Below, one piece after another: positions 20,129 to 30,585 of a DNA stretch of 64,000 nt (positions are counted from its first letter, which is position 1; each line of letters starts with the position of its first letter). The notes under the pieces were generated by a model. It was not told where the DNA came from, ran no database searches, and saw only the letters and a program-made list of their open reading frames with translations. The translations under genes were made by a program, and so were the position numbers. The stretch is from assembly GCF_002127325.2 (NCBI RefSeq), contig NC_035433.2, positions 11,876,111-11,940,110 of the forward strand, written 5' to 3'. Source of the stretch: Helianthus annuus. Lineage: Eukaryota; Streptophyta; Magnoliopsida; Asterales; Asteraceae.

Positions 20129-22652
20129 TCCAGTTGCTAGTCGTGTGCTAGCTAAACTTATACTGGTGGTAATTTTTTGACGTGTGGGAATAGAACCGCG
20201 TTTTATGGTTATAGAGTTCTTAAAATGTTAGAAACTGATTGAACCTTTTAAACCAAAGCAAATTGGCTAGTTTAGCCGGTTTGAGATTTATACATGATGG
20301 TTCAGGGTTTGAAAAACTATGTTTAACAGTTTGATTCACGGTTTGGAATTTGGAACAGACCGTCTATATTGAACCGACTGTTTACTTTATATATATACAC
20401 ACACACACACATATATATATATTCAAGTATGCATATGCATATGCATAATGTATTATTTCTAAAGGTTTAACACCAGCTAATGACTTGGAAAAAATTGCTT
20501 CAAGTTGTTCAAGTTGCAAAACTGAACCGTTTTAACGGTCTTGCCAACCTAAAAGCCTGATTAGTTTTGTTTGGTGTTTTTCGAAATTGTATATAGCTGT
20601 TCATGTCAAAAAATTTTGTCAAAAGCGCTTGAACAGGCCGTGAACGACCCTAGAGGTGGCAAAATTTGTGATATATTAATTTATTTTAATAGAACAGCTA
20701 AGTTACACACCCTCTAGTTTTACCTTGAAGTTCTCATCATTGTCCACTATGAGACTAGAACCCTCCACTATTAGGGAAATGACACATTTCTATTGGTACT
20801 ACTAGGATACAATTCCTGTGGTTTAATTTGAAACACTTTTTGTTCCGGTGACAACATACCTACATGAATCGCGTATAGGAACAAAACACGACGAATGTAA
20901 AAACACACAGTATATTTCTTATGTCCGGATCATACTCTAAATGTGTACCGGCTGCTTGGACAACGGACTACAATCAGATTTCACAACTCGACATTTATAA
21001 CAAATAAAGTCTAAAAGAACACAAACAAGGAACATGGTTTCAACTTATCTTTACACATTAGATTCAAAGCTAAAATCACAAAAATATACCAACAATTTGA
21101 CAAACACTTAACACATAGGAAATAGTTGGGGCTTGAGAATTGGCATTGTCAAATAATATGCTTCCATGAACCTTTCTTTTGATACCATCTTCATAATGAA
21201 CTTCTTCAAGATGAAAAATGGGCTCGCTACAACCCGACAATGTATCACTAGTCGTGATCTAGACCGGAGCTTCATACGCTTATTTCCCAACCAGATTGTG
21301 CTGCACTTTCTCCTCCTCTGCTGGCGGCGTTGCCGGCGATACCACCCTACCATGGTGGTGGTGTTGCCAAACACTGGGCATGTTAGAGCTTCTCTGTTCA
21401 ACATGGCTCTTTACTACTTTTCATGTTGTTCTTTCTACTAGTTGGTATTAATAGTGCTCTAAGTTGAAGGAGTTAGAAGCTTATTGTTCAATGATCTTGG
21501 TGGTCCCATGGAAATCAATGATCATTACCATTAAATTAATATCTAAACCCAATTACTTAAGATATTTAATAAAAAATAGTTTTGGGGGTTTCTTTAGACG
21601 CAATTGCTTGACAGTCAGTTGGAATAACGGGTTAAAAGTTGAGACAACCCATTTGGGCTAAAAGAGCGGTATCGGAGCTAAACTCGGAATGGTGGTCTGG
21701 ATGGAGCTAGATGTGACCAACGAGGACATTAGACCTTAGGTAATGTTTATATGAGTTGGGTCGAATTGGTTTGTAAAAACCTTTTTTAACACATTTTATG
21801 TTAAGAATATATGCCAAAAATGATTACAAAATACATTATTCTAGTAATAATCTTATCTTTTTTTTTTTAATAAAACGACTAAGGAAGTCGTGTATATTAG
21901 AATGAACTTTGGGTGGAATTTAGCATATTTGTGGCATTTGATTTTCCAACTATTTATTTTGTATCTTACGTGTTAAAGATAAAACATAATTGAAACAGAC
22001 GTTGAATCGAGATGGGAAGAGGATGAGCATGCTATCAAAAAAGGAACATAAACGTATTATCAAAATCATAATTATGATTTAACATCATTTTGTGGTGATT
22101 GGATCTTTGAAAATGTGTTTGATTTTTGTTAAATGTGATTTAAGAATGATTATAGTAAAGAATGGCTAATACATTATTAAGAGGGGGGTGGGGGTGGGGT
22201 GGCTACTTGCTTGAGTCATGATTAGAGGGGGATGCATATTGCTTTATAACGAGACTTAATGGTCCCTAAGGAATCCGGATACTATGAGTGATAAAATTAG
22301 TGGGCAATCAATAGCTTTATCATCAAGATTTACTTTTAAATTTAATTATCTATTAGTATCTAAAAAGTCACATATGATCTACGGGTGTTTGCAGTATGGT
22401 TCACTCGGTTTTGACAAAAAATTAGATTGGTTGATTTGTTTCGATAGTGTGGTGTGGAATAATTCGATCAGTTTCAATGATTTATGAGCGACCCTAGATC
22501 TCATTGTGGTACCAAACTTACGACAAGATGATCATTAACACAGTCGGTGGTCTTAGAGGGAATTTGTGGTGGCGAAACCTATGACACATGATAGATTTTG
22601 AAAGAATTTAGAAGCAACGAATTCTAACACTCTTTTGTAACTTTCGAAGACT
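20129..22652. other. Intergenic, no recognised gene
   Basis: AT-rich sequence with a short (CA)n/(TA)n patch near 20390-20425. Small frames such as those at 21108-21441 overlap on both strands and match no family I know. No feature is supported. Confidence 0.5.
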
Positions 22653-22660
22653 AATGTATC

Positions 22661-23357
22661 TAGGGTTGTAAATGAACTGAACGTTCAGCGAACAGTTCGT
22701 GAACCGTTCGGCAGGAAGTTCGTTTATGTTCATTCGATTAGCTTAACGAACAAACACGAACAAAAAAATTCGTTCGGTTAGCTTAGCGAACGAACACGAA
22801 CACAGGTCTCGTTCGTTCAACTACGTTCGTGAACATTCGGTAATATGTTCGTTTACGTTCGTTCGTGTTTGTTTGATTATATCAAAAAATAATAAATAAT
22901 AAAGCTTTTATCTAAACATATTGAAAACTTGAAACCCTATTTTTTCTAAGTAGCTAAAATTTGGACATTCTAAGACATTTTTGGAGATAATTATGTCTAA
23001 ATTAGTTAAACTTGATTCATCGTTTGGTGGTCTAGTAGACTTCTTGTGTTTTGATTTATCATTTGATGGTTGTATTTAACTACTTATATTCAATGTTTAA
23101 GGATAACGATGTTTTTATTTTTTTAGTTTCAAGTTAAATGTTCGTTTGCGTTTGTTTTTATTTGCTTGCGTTTGTTTGTGTTCGAGACCAATGTTCATGA
23201 ACTGTTCGTGAATAACTGAATTTCCTTAACAAACAAACACGAACATAAACATATGTTCGATATGCGTTCGTGAACAGTTCGCGAACATGTTAATTTCCTT
23301 AATGAACGAACACGAACATAGCCTTATTCGTGTTCATTCGATTCGTTTACAGCCCTA
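22661..23357. mobile_element. hAT-type MITE E (same family as D)
   Basis: 697 bp, exact 8-bp duplication AATGTATC (22653-22660 and 23358-23365). TIRs TAGGGTTGTAAATGAACTG and, reverse-complemented, TAGGGCTGTAAACGAATCG. GTTCGTGAAC/GAACGAACACGAAC words fill both arms around an AT-rich ~230-bp centre. Confidence 0.88.
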
Positions 23358-23467
23358 AATGTATCTCATGATCCATATGTTGTGTGGATGAAAAACATGT
23401 TGGATAACATGCATGCAAGTGATAGGTGGCAATCATGACTCGTATTCGGCGTAAAAATAGCTTGTGT

Positions 23468-24145
23468 ATTGGAGCATTCATAGTTGTATCTCCATCTCTA
23501 TAATTACACTAAAAATTACTATATTTTCTCTATCATTTTCAATTAAATAATATTTTTTATACTTTTATTATTATCTTTTCTCTCTCCTTCACTCACAACC
23601 ATTTTTAAAAAATATTAAAAAGTATAAATAGTGAACAATGTCTTACTAAATTTATTGGTGAACAATATCTTTTTTTCTCTCATCGACTCACAACCACTCC
23701 ATACAATATAGAGAACTCACTCACATAAATATGGAGGTGATACTCTGAATGCTCTTGGTTCAATTAGGTTACCTCAAATTAGTCAATCGATTATTTGGGT
23801 ATACTAATATTAGTCATCGAGACATTTTTTCTCTCCTCCACTGACAACCACTCCATACAATATGAAGAACCCACTCACATCAATATGGAGATGCTAATGT
23901 GAATGCTCTTGGTTCAATTGGGTTACCTCAAATTAGTCAATGGGTCATTTGGGTATACTCATATTAGTTATCAAGTCATTTTTTCTCTCCTCCACTCACA
24001 ACCACTCCATACAATATGGAGAACCCACTCACATAAATATGGAGATGCTATTGTGAATGCTCTTGGTTCAATTGGGTTACCTCAAATTCGTCAATGGGTT
24101 ATTTGGGTATGCTCAGATTAATCATCGAGTCATTGTTTTTCTCCA
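23468..24145. repeat. MITE-like inverted repeat with 154-bp tandem array
   Basis: GGAGCATTCATAGTTG (23480) and the complement of GAATGCTCTTGG (about 23747) bound an inverted-repeat unit. Its right part with flanking sequence is then repeated in tandem: GCTCTTGGTTCAATT occurs at 23751, 23905 and 24059, exactly 154 bp apart. Units contain TTTTTTCTCTCCTCCACT and CACTCCATACAATATGGAG. Confidence 0.75.
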
Positions 24146-24360
24146 CAACTTACTTATTGTTACCGCCCTCGCCACTACTGATGCCACAACGACAACGAAA
24201 CATTGATGCCGCCGTCTCCATCACCTACTACTACCACCACCACCACCACTATCTTCGTCTCCACCACTATCGTCGCTGCCTCCACGACTGCAACTGGCCA
24301 ACCGGCACCACCTTGTAACCGTCCCCACCGTCGTCACTGCTGCAATCATTGTAGCCACTT

Positions 24361-24403
24361 TTATATATATATATATATATATATGTGTATATATATATAT
24401 ATA
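24361..24403. repeat. (TA)n microsatellite at left edge of MITE T1
   Basis: Alternating TA interrupted once by GTG. Comparable tracts at 24794-24820, 25793-25848 and 37070-37136 also sit at MITE ends. Confidence 0.95.
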
Positions 24404-24793
24404 GGGGGCCGCTAGAATGAGAACCACCTCGAGTTGTAAGAACCGCGAGAACTACTTGATCCGGGCCGAGGTGGACCAAATTTTTTTTTCAAAAACGTAG
24501 ATGCATGTATTATAAACACATTCGTAAAAAAAATTTAAAAAAATGTCGTGCGTGTAGTTTTTTACACCACAAGTTTGTGGTTTACGAGTTTCGTAAATTT
24601 ACGGAACTCGTAAACCACAAACTTGTGGTGTAAAAAACTACACGCACGCCATTTTTTTAAAAAAAAATTTTACGAATGTGTTTATAATACATGCATCTAC
24701 GTTTTTGAAAAAACAAATTTGGTCCACTTCGCCCCATACGGTGTGGTTCTCGCGGTTCTTACAACTCGAGGTGGTTCTCATTCTAGCAGCCCC
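24404..24793. mobile_element. Foldback MITE T1 between (TA)n tracts
   Basis: 390-bp near-complete palindrome. TIR GGGGGCCGCTAGAATGAGAA followed by CCACCTCGAGTTGTAAGAAC, mirrored at 24740-24793. The centre lies at 24597/24598 (CGTAAATTTACG) with arms of >55 near-perfect bases. It is flanked by TA tracts on both sides, so a target duplication cannot be told from the microsatellite. Confidence 0.85.
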
Positions 24794-24823
24794 ATATATA
24801 TATATATATATATATATATATGG

Positions 24824-25788
24824 TAGGGTTATAGAGTGAACACTAGGTTGAGAGTGAAGTGTGTGAACTAATCTGGGCCATTGGATTACATCATCTAAAG
24901 ATTTTTAAACAATGGCAAAATTGTAATCATAATGTTGTAACCTCCCTTTAAATTAATTGACAGAAGGATATTTGCGTCTTTTGTAAACTGCATTTATTAA
25001 ACAATATAATCAAAATCCCTAAAATCTCGTTAGTTTCCGTATATACAAGATACACAGCTGTTAGTGTATACATATGTATACAGTCTCGCTAGTATTAGTT
25101 TATACAAGATACACAAATTTTAGTTTATACACATGTTTACAGTCTCGCTAACTATCAGTTTATACAAGATACACAACTGTTAGTTTATACACATGTGTAC
25201 AGTCTCGCTAACTATCAAGTTATATAAGATACACAGTTGTTAGTTTATACACATATGTACAGTCTTTTATACATCTGTGTATTATATTAAAAATGGTTAC
25301 ATATGTGTATATTAACAACATATAGTATATTATGCATGCGCGCGAGTAAATTCATATAAAAATTATGAAATTAATGAAAACGAAACATTCACATGTATGC
25401 AAAAATAAATAACTTCATCACATATTCAAAAAAAGAGTTAATGCCCAAAAATAATTACAATTTCAATCTCAGAGAAAATTTTCAATATTTATTGAAAATT
25501 ATAAAAAGTTAAAAACAATATACTATGATATCTATATATATATGGATAATAAAAGAAAAACAACATTAATGTTAAAACTAAAACAAAATCTATGGATAAA
25601 GAAATGATAGAGAAATAATTAAAAATGAGAAAGGGAGAGAAAGAGGGAGTTAAGAGAGGAGAAAATTAAGTGATTTTAATTAAACATACTTGTCTAATGT
25701 CAATCTTACCCTTTTAATCTGAAAATGATCAAGGGTCAAAATTAGTTCACACACTTCACTCTCAAGAAGTTGTTCACTCTTGAACCTA

Positions 25789-25792
<4 letters not shown>
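24824..25792. mobile_element. MITE T2 between (TA)n tracts
   Basis: Left TIR TAGGGTTATAGAGTGAACAC then GAGAGTGAAGTGTGTGAACT; right end, reverse-complemented, TGATTAGGTTCAAGAGTGAA then GAGAGTGAAGTGTGTGAACT. About 970 bp, no coding, AT-rich. Contains the minisatellite at 25045-25270. Confidence 0.8.
25045..25270. repeat. ~60-bp minisatellite inside T2
   Basis: ACAAGATACACA recurs at 25045, 25104 and 25164, and as ATAAGATACACA at 25224. Units also share GTTAGTTTATACACATRTG and ACAGTCTCGCTA. Four units, diverged. Confidence 0.85.
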
Positions 25793-25851
<59 letters not shown>

Positions 25852-26283
25852 AGCCGCTAAATGAAAACCACATCCAGTTGTAAGAACCAAGAGAACCACT
25901 TTCAACCAATCAGACTTTGCCACGTATACAATATTATTTTATAACCTAAAGGGTATTTTGGTCATTTACCCCATATGTCAAATCTCACTTTCTCTCTCTG
26001 ACCGCAATTAATGTCCACAGACTTTTTATGTCATCCCTCATCTCTCTCTCTCTTCAAATTTAAGTCACTCATCTCACCTCTCTTTCTCTCTTCAAATTTA
26101 AATCCCTGATCTCACCTCTCTCTCTCTCTTCAAATTTCAACACCATAGATGTTACTGTAAAGAGAAAACTGGGTTCTAGCAGGTTGATGTTTCAAGCAGG
26201 AAAGAGAGAGAGAGAGAGAAAATAGAGAGAGAGAGAGGGGAGAGGGACAGGGAGACCGGCGGAGTAGTTCGGTGGTTGGTCGG

Positions 26284-27614
26284 TGTAAGGACTGCAAAAA
26301 TGTCCCTAAACGACTCGTAAGTGAAAACCCGGACCCCTGAAACCCTAATCCATAACAAAAAAATCAAGAAAAGCAGATTTTTGGTCTTCACGTGTGCCGC
26401 GTAAGACACAAGGGATGTCTACGCGGGCCGCGACAACTCATTAAATCTCCGGAGATGCCAACAGGCCACGTGTCGCACACGTGGCAGCCCTAGGTGTGAC
26501 ACGCTAGCCCTAATCTACGAATAGGTGCCCCTCGCGGGCCACGTAAGGTTTAGCCTATGGCTCACGCGGGCCGCGAGAGCCCCATATTTCAGCTATAAAT
26601 AGCTTGGCTCCTGAGCAGTCCTCTAGTGTCGACGAAAACTTTCAAAAACGAAGTTATACTGCTCAAAACTATAATTTTCATATAGTGAGGTGCTGCCACG
26701 ATACCGGGTATTAACTCGATCGCTGCTACGATTCAATATCCGATCGATTGAAACTATCCAAGGGATGTTTAAGTGATGCCCGCATTAGGGTTATACTTTG
26801 TCATTCGTCGTAAATTCGATGGATGTTTAGTATGGCACTTTGTCATTCATTGTGAGGGTTGTATCTCATGAGTTATCGTAAATGCTGAATTAGTTACTAA
26901 CCTAGTTCGTGTGCATTGTGATTTAAATTAGGTTATCAGGCTTATCAGTAGGTTAAACCCTGCCCGTATAAACATGCAATGTGAGTCATTCTCTTTTTAT
27001 CAATTAGGTTTTACAATACTCCAAATTATTTTCAAAAGTTATAATTACAGGGATTAAGTCGTGGTTATCTTGAATCACTGGCTAGTGGGGTATTGTGCAC
27101 ATTACTAATTTCTCACAGTTAGGCTAATAAATCCTAACAGTGATAATCGTCACTACTTGGGTGAAAGGACCCAATAGCGGCATGACCATCGTCACCAGGA
27201 GGTGACACGGCGCCAGATAAAAAAATAAGATAGAAGCCATTGTAATCGCTCTTATGCTGTAATTTATAACTATGTGTCATTTCATCAAATGGAGTGATTC
27301 ACCAGTATTTCCCCGCTGACAAAATATTTACAAAACGTGTTTCAGGTGATCTACTGTGAATCAAGAAAAGGTGCTACGGAGCACCCACAAGCTTGAAGTA
27401 GTGGCTCAAATAAATAAATAAATAAACATGTTTTGTAAAATAAGGGAATTCCTGTGAAATTCCTCTATTGTAAATTACGGGGTTTAACCCAAATTATGAA
27501 ATAAAATAATCGGGCATTTTCAAGTTTAAACGATCCTGCTAAACTTCCGCTGTACCACAGGTTTCTGTCCCGCGGCTCCTGGACCGGGTCAAACCGAGCG
27601 CGGGGGCCGTGACA
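26284..27614 (+). repeat. Tekay 5' LTR
   Basis: 1,331 bp. U3 carries a palindromic G-box pair (CCACGTGTCGCACACGTGG, 26465-26483) and several CGCGGGCCGCG-like boxes between ~26385 and 26578, then a TATA box. Confidence 0.95.
26594..26602 (+). promoter_or_regulatory. TATA box of Tekay LTR
   Basis: TATAAATAG downstream of the palindromic boxes; repeated in the 3' LTR at 34057-34065. Inferred core promoter for the genomic transcript. Confidence 0.75.
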
Positions 27615-27622
27615 GAAAAAGG

Positions 27623-27635
27623 TGGTTTTAGAGCC
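27623..27635 (+). other. Tekay primer binding site
   Basis: TGGTTTTAGAGCC, eight bases after the 5' LTR, two mismatches from the canonical initiator-methionine tRNA site. Confidence 0.75.
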
Positions 27636-27763
27636 ACTGGTTTAAGCCAATTAAATATTTAGAAATACTTAATTTATCTGATTGCCATTCTGTGATTTTG
27701 TGAAATTTTTAGTTTACAAAATTTTAACTTAGGATTGTGTGCGTCTTCGTGTGTGCTAACAGC

Positions 27764-28237
27764 ATGAACGAACTATCAGAAGCTCTTCAGAATTTTTCTA
27801 TCCATAGCACAGATATGGATACCACGGGTACTGTCACTGGATACCAGGCAGATGTCGAGGAGCCTATGGTATTCAAAGCCCAACCACAGGAGAAACCAAA
27901 AGTAGTGAAAAAGAGGCATAGGTGGGTAGGTTGGAGGCGTGTACGCAGGAAAAAGCCAGCAACACAGAAAACTATGAAAAAAGAAGACCCAAAAGATAAG
28001 GGAAAAGGCATAGAAACTGGGGAGAGTTACAGGCAAAACCAGGAAATATTATCTTGGGAAGAAGAGTTGGACCATAAGTTGGCACTTGGCGACATCATCG
28101 GACCTGCCAATGAAACTCTCTTTAACTACCCAGCTGAAGCCCTACTTCCTGTTAACCTAGAACCTGCCATTCCAGGCCCTATTGTTCACCCTAGACCTCT
28201 ACCAGGAGCACTGGAAGAATGGTGGACTGCCGACTAG
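27764..28237 (+). CDS. Tekay leader ORF a, unknown function
   Basis: 157 aa from MNELSEALQNFSIHSTDMD. Contains a basic stretch (WVGWRRVRRKKPATQKTMKK, residues ~55-76) and an acidic/Pro-rich C-terminus. The frame continues past a single TAG at 28235 for ~60 codons (QFQNLMNSPNTFF.., LAALRRYGEELVDAGNRIRE) into a trinucleotide repeat, so the original product was longer. No known domain. It lies upstream of gag, where most Tekay elements have only leader. Confidence 0.5.
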   Translation: MNELSEALQNFSIHSTDMDTTGTVTGYQADVEEPMVFKAQPQEKPKVVKKRHRWVGWRRVRRKKPATQKTMKKEDPKDKGKGIETGESYRQNQEILSWEEELDHKLALGDIIGPANETLFNYPAEALLPVNLEPAIPGPIVHPRPLPGALEEWWTAD

Positions 28238-28410
28238 CAATTTCAGAACCTTATGAATAGCCCTAATACTTTCTTCCCTCAATTCGACCCGGAACCTGCC
28301 CCGAACCCACCAATGAGCAACGAAAACTTAGCTGCACTCCGCCGCTATGGCGAGGAGCTGGTGGATGCTGGAAATAGAATTCGGGAGGTAGGAGAGCAGA
28401 TCTCCTGGAA

Positions 28411-28424
28411 ATATTATTATTATT

Positions 28425-28467
<43 letters not shown>
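28411..28467. repeat. (ATT)n(AAT)n microsatellite
   Basis: Inverted trinucleotide tract: ATT repeats turn into AAT repeats, giving a hairpin. It cuts off the 3' end of leader ORF a. Confidence 0.95.
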
Positions 28468-28471
<4 letters not shown>

Positions 28472-28656
28472 TCTTGTAAAATAGCTTAAAAATAAAACGT
28501 TGTAAGATAATCAGTGTGTACGGATGCATAATATAATATAAAATATATAAAATCGGATAGTCGCAAGGTCGACAGTTTTGGCTGTATATGTTTGTGTGAT
28601 TATGTGTTTCTCTATTGGTCTTTTTCGTGTTATTTAGCTACTTGTCAAATTACAGC

Positions 28657-28932
28657 ATGGGTAAGCAAAAGATTTCGGACATTTATCATCAACTAGATAG
28701 TGCCCAAAAGGATAAGGGAACCTCATCTCAATCAAATTCCTCAAGATATTCAGTAAATACTAATGAAGGAATATTTATTCGTAAGGCACAGTATGAGAAC
28801 CCACTTACTACCAAGAAAAGAAATTGGATTATTAGAAAAAGCCACGAGAAAATAGGGACGTCCAATTCAAAAGAAGTTATAGTTAATAAGGAGACTCAAG
28901 GAATAGGCAAAAACCCGCCGTGGGAAGACTAA
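28657..28932 (+). CDS. Tekay leader ORF b, unknown function
   Basis: 91 aa from MGKQKISDIYHQLDSAQKDK, Lys/Ser-rich, ending NPPWED at a TAA; the frame reads on as LDEKWSDLYMLATTAVNLDP, so the stop is probably secondary. No recognised domain. It lies between leader ORF a and gag. Confidence 0.45.
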   Translation: MGKQKISDIYHQLDSAQKDKGTSSQSNSSRYSVNTNEGIFIRKAQYENPLTTKKRNWIIRKSHEKIGTSNSKEVIVNKETQGIGKNPPWED

Positions 28933-29217
28933 TTAGATGAAAAATGGTCAGATCTCTATATGTTAGCCACTACAGCAGTGAATCTTGATCCTTAATTAAG
29001 ATAAACTGCCAAACCTAGACCAACCCTGGAAGTTAGATAAATAAATACGAAGCATAATCATCCTAGCTAAATTAAATAATAGTATATCTTGAATTTCAGT
29101 TGTAAGTTGTAATAGATATATAAGGTTGTTGTGTTTACTATTTTAAATAAAGTCTGGTTGTACAGTTATACCCAAAGTGTTTATACTAAATAATAGTTGT
29201 GCTTGATAAACATCCAG

Positions 29218-30300
29218 ATGGAACACGCGGTTAATGAACCAGTTAATGAAGTTAACCAATCGGAACACAATAACGAGGATCACTTCCTAAACCGGCAAGA
29301 CATAGAAAACATCGTCGCTCAAGGAATAGCTAATGCTATTCCAGCCATCGTCGCTGCGGTAAAAGTCCTGCTGAGCCTTCACAAGCTCACCCTAGTAAAC
29401 ACACGCATGACAATACTTCTAGAAATAGTATTAATGGATGCGGCAACAATAATAATGAAATTCAAGCCCCAGTATACAAAAGAATGAAAGCTGCAACACT
29501 TGGTTGCACTTACAAGGAATTTCTTGCCTGTAAACCTGTTGAGTTCGCAGGCAATGAAGGGGCGACTGCGGCACTACGCTGGTTAGAGAAAACCGAGGCA
29601 GTAATCAAAATAAGTAAATGTGCCGAGGAGGATAAAGTTATGTATGCTTCTCACCTTTTCAAGGAAGAAGCATTAGAATGGTGGAATACGGTATTGCAAG
29701 CCCAGGGAAGTGACATGGCCTACGCCATGAGTTGGGAAGAATTTAGGCAATTGATAGAAAGAAAATTCTGTCCCGAATATGAAAAAGAACAAATGGCAAA
29801 CAAATTCCTGAGCCACCGAATGGTGGATGTTGACTGTCGAGGGTATACTTCAAAATTCTTTGAGTATGCCAGAATTGTACCTACTCTGGCTTCGCCAGAA
29901 CCAGTACTCATCTCTCGCTACATTTGGGGGTTGATTAGCGAGATTCGTGATATTGTCAAGGCTGCTAGACCCCGCACGATTTCCGATGCGGTAGAATTAG
30001 CCAACACCTTGACTGACGGACTGGTGCGCACTCGAGAAGAAAATAGAAGGAAGGAAGTGGCCCAAAAGATTACCCAAGGATTTCGTGTGGGTAATAACAG
30101 CAATCAGAAAAAGAGGAACCGGGCGATCTTCCACTATCCCATTTTGCGGTACCTGCAAAGGAAAGCATTTAGGAAAATGCAAAGGGTACTGTAACTTCTA
30201 CAAAATTCCAGGACATCAAGAAGAAGATTGCAGGAAAAAGAAAACAAAAGTCTGCTTCAACTGTGGAGAAGCTGGGCATTTCTGACCAGAATGCCCCAAA
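29218..30300 (+). pseudogene. Tekay gag with zinc knuckle, frameshifted
   Basis: Starts MEHAVNEPVNEVNQSE. A frameshift near 29360 moves the frame into 29484-30194, which holds the retrotransposon gag core (FLACKPVEFAGNEGATAALR, WLEKTEAV, KEEALEWWNTV, FCPEYEKEQMANKFL). A second shift near 30100 leads to the CCHC region (CNFYKIPGHQEEDC and CFNCGEAGHF), where TGA replaces the expected Arg codon (30284). Capsid/nucleocapsid function is lost. Confidence 0.85.
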
Positions 30301-30372
30301 TTAGTTAAACCAGCAGATAACAAGGCTAAACCTGCAGAAGGAACTACTAAAAAGAACGCAAGAGCCTTTCAA

Positions 30373-30585
30373 TTGACTACGCAGGAAGCTGAATTAATTC
30401 CTGACGTCATAGCCGGTACGTTCTTAGTTCACAAAATTTGTGCGAAAGTATTATTTGACTCTGGTGTAAACCAAAGTTTTATAAATACTTCGTTCTGCCA
30501 AGCTCTTAATTTACCTGTAACCAACCTTAGGCAGATTTTTACGGTCGAAACGGCATAGGGGAATTCGGTTAACATAGATAAGGTT
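30373..30585 (+). pseudogene. Tekay protease segment
   Basis: ISAGTFLV-type region with the aspartic protease motif LFDSGVNQSFI (catalytic Asp-Ser-Gly retained), then a TAG stop at 30556-30558 before the flap region. Confidence 0.75.

Noticed and set aside
24203..24479. Thr/Ser- and Tyr/Ile-rich frames
   Set aside because: Simple-sequence translation of ACC and TA repeats.
28263..28529. Poly-Ile/Asn minus frame
   Set aside because: Translation of the (ATT)n(AAT)n microsatellite.
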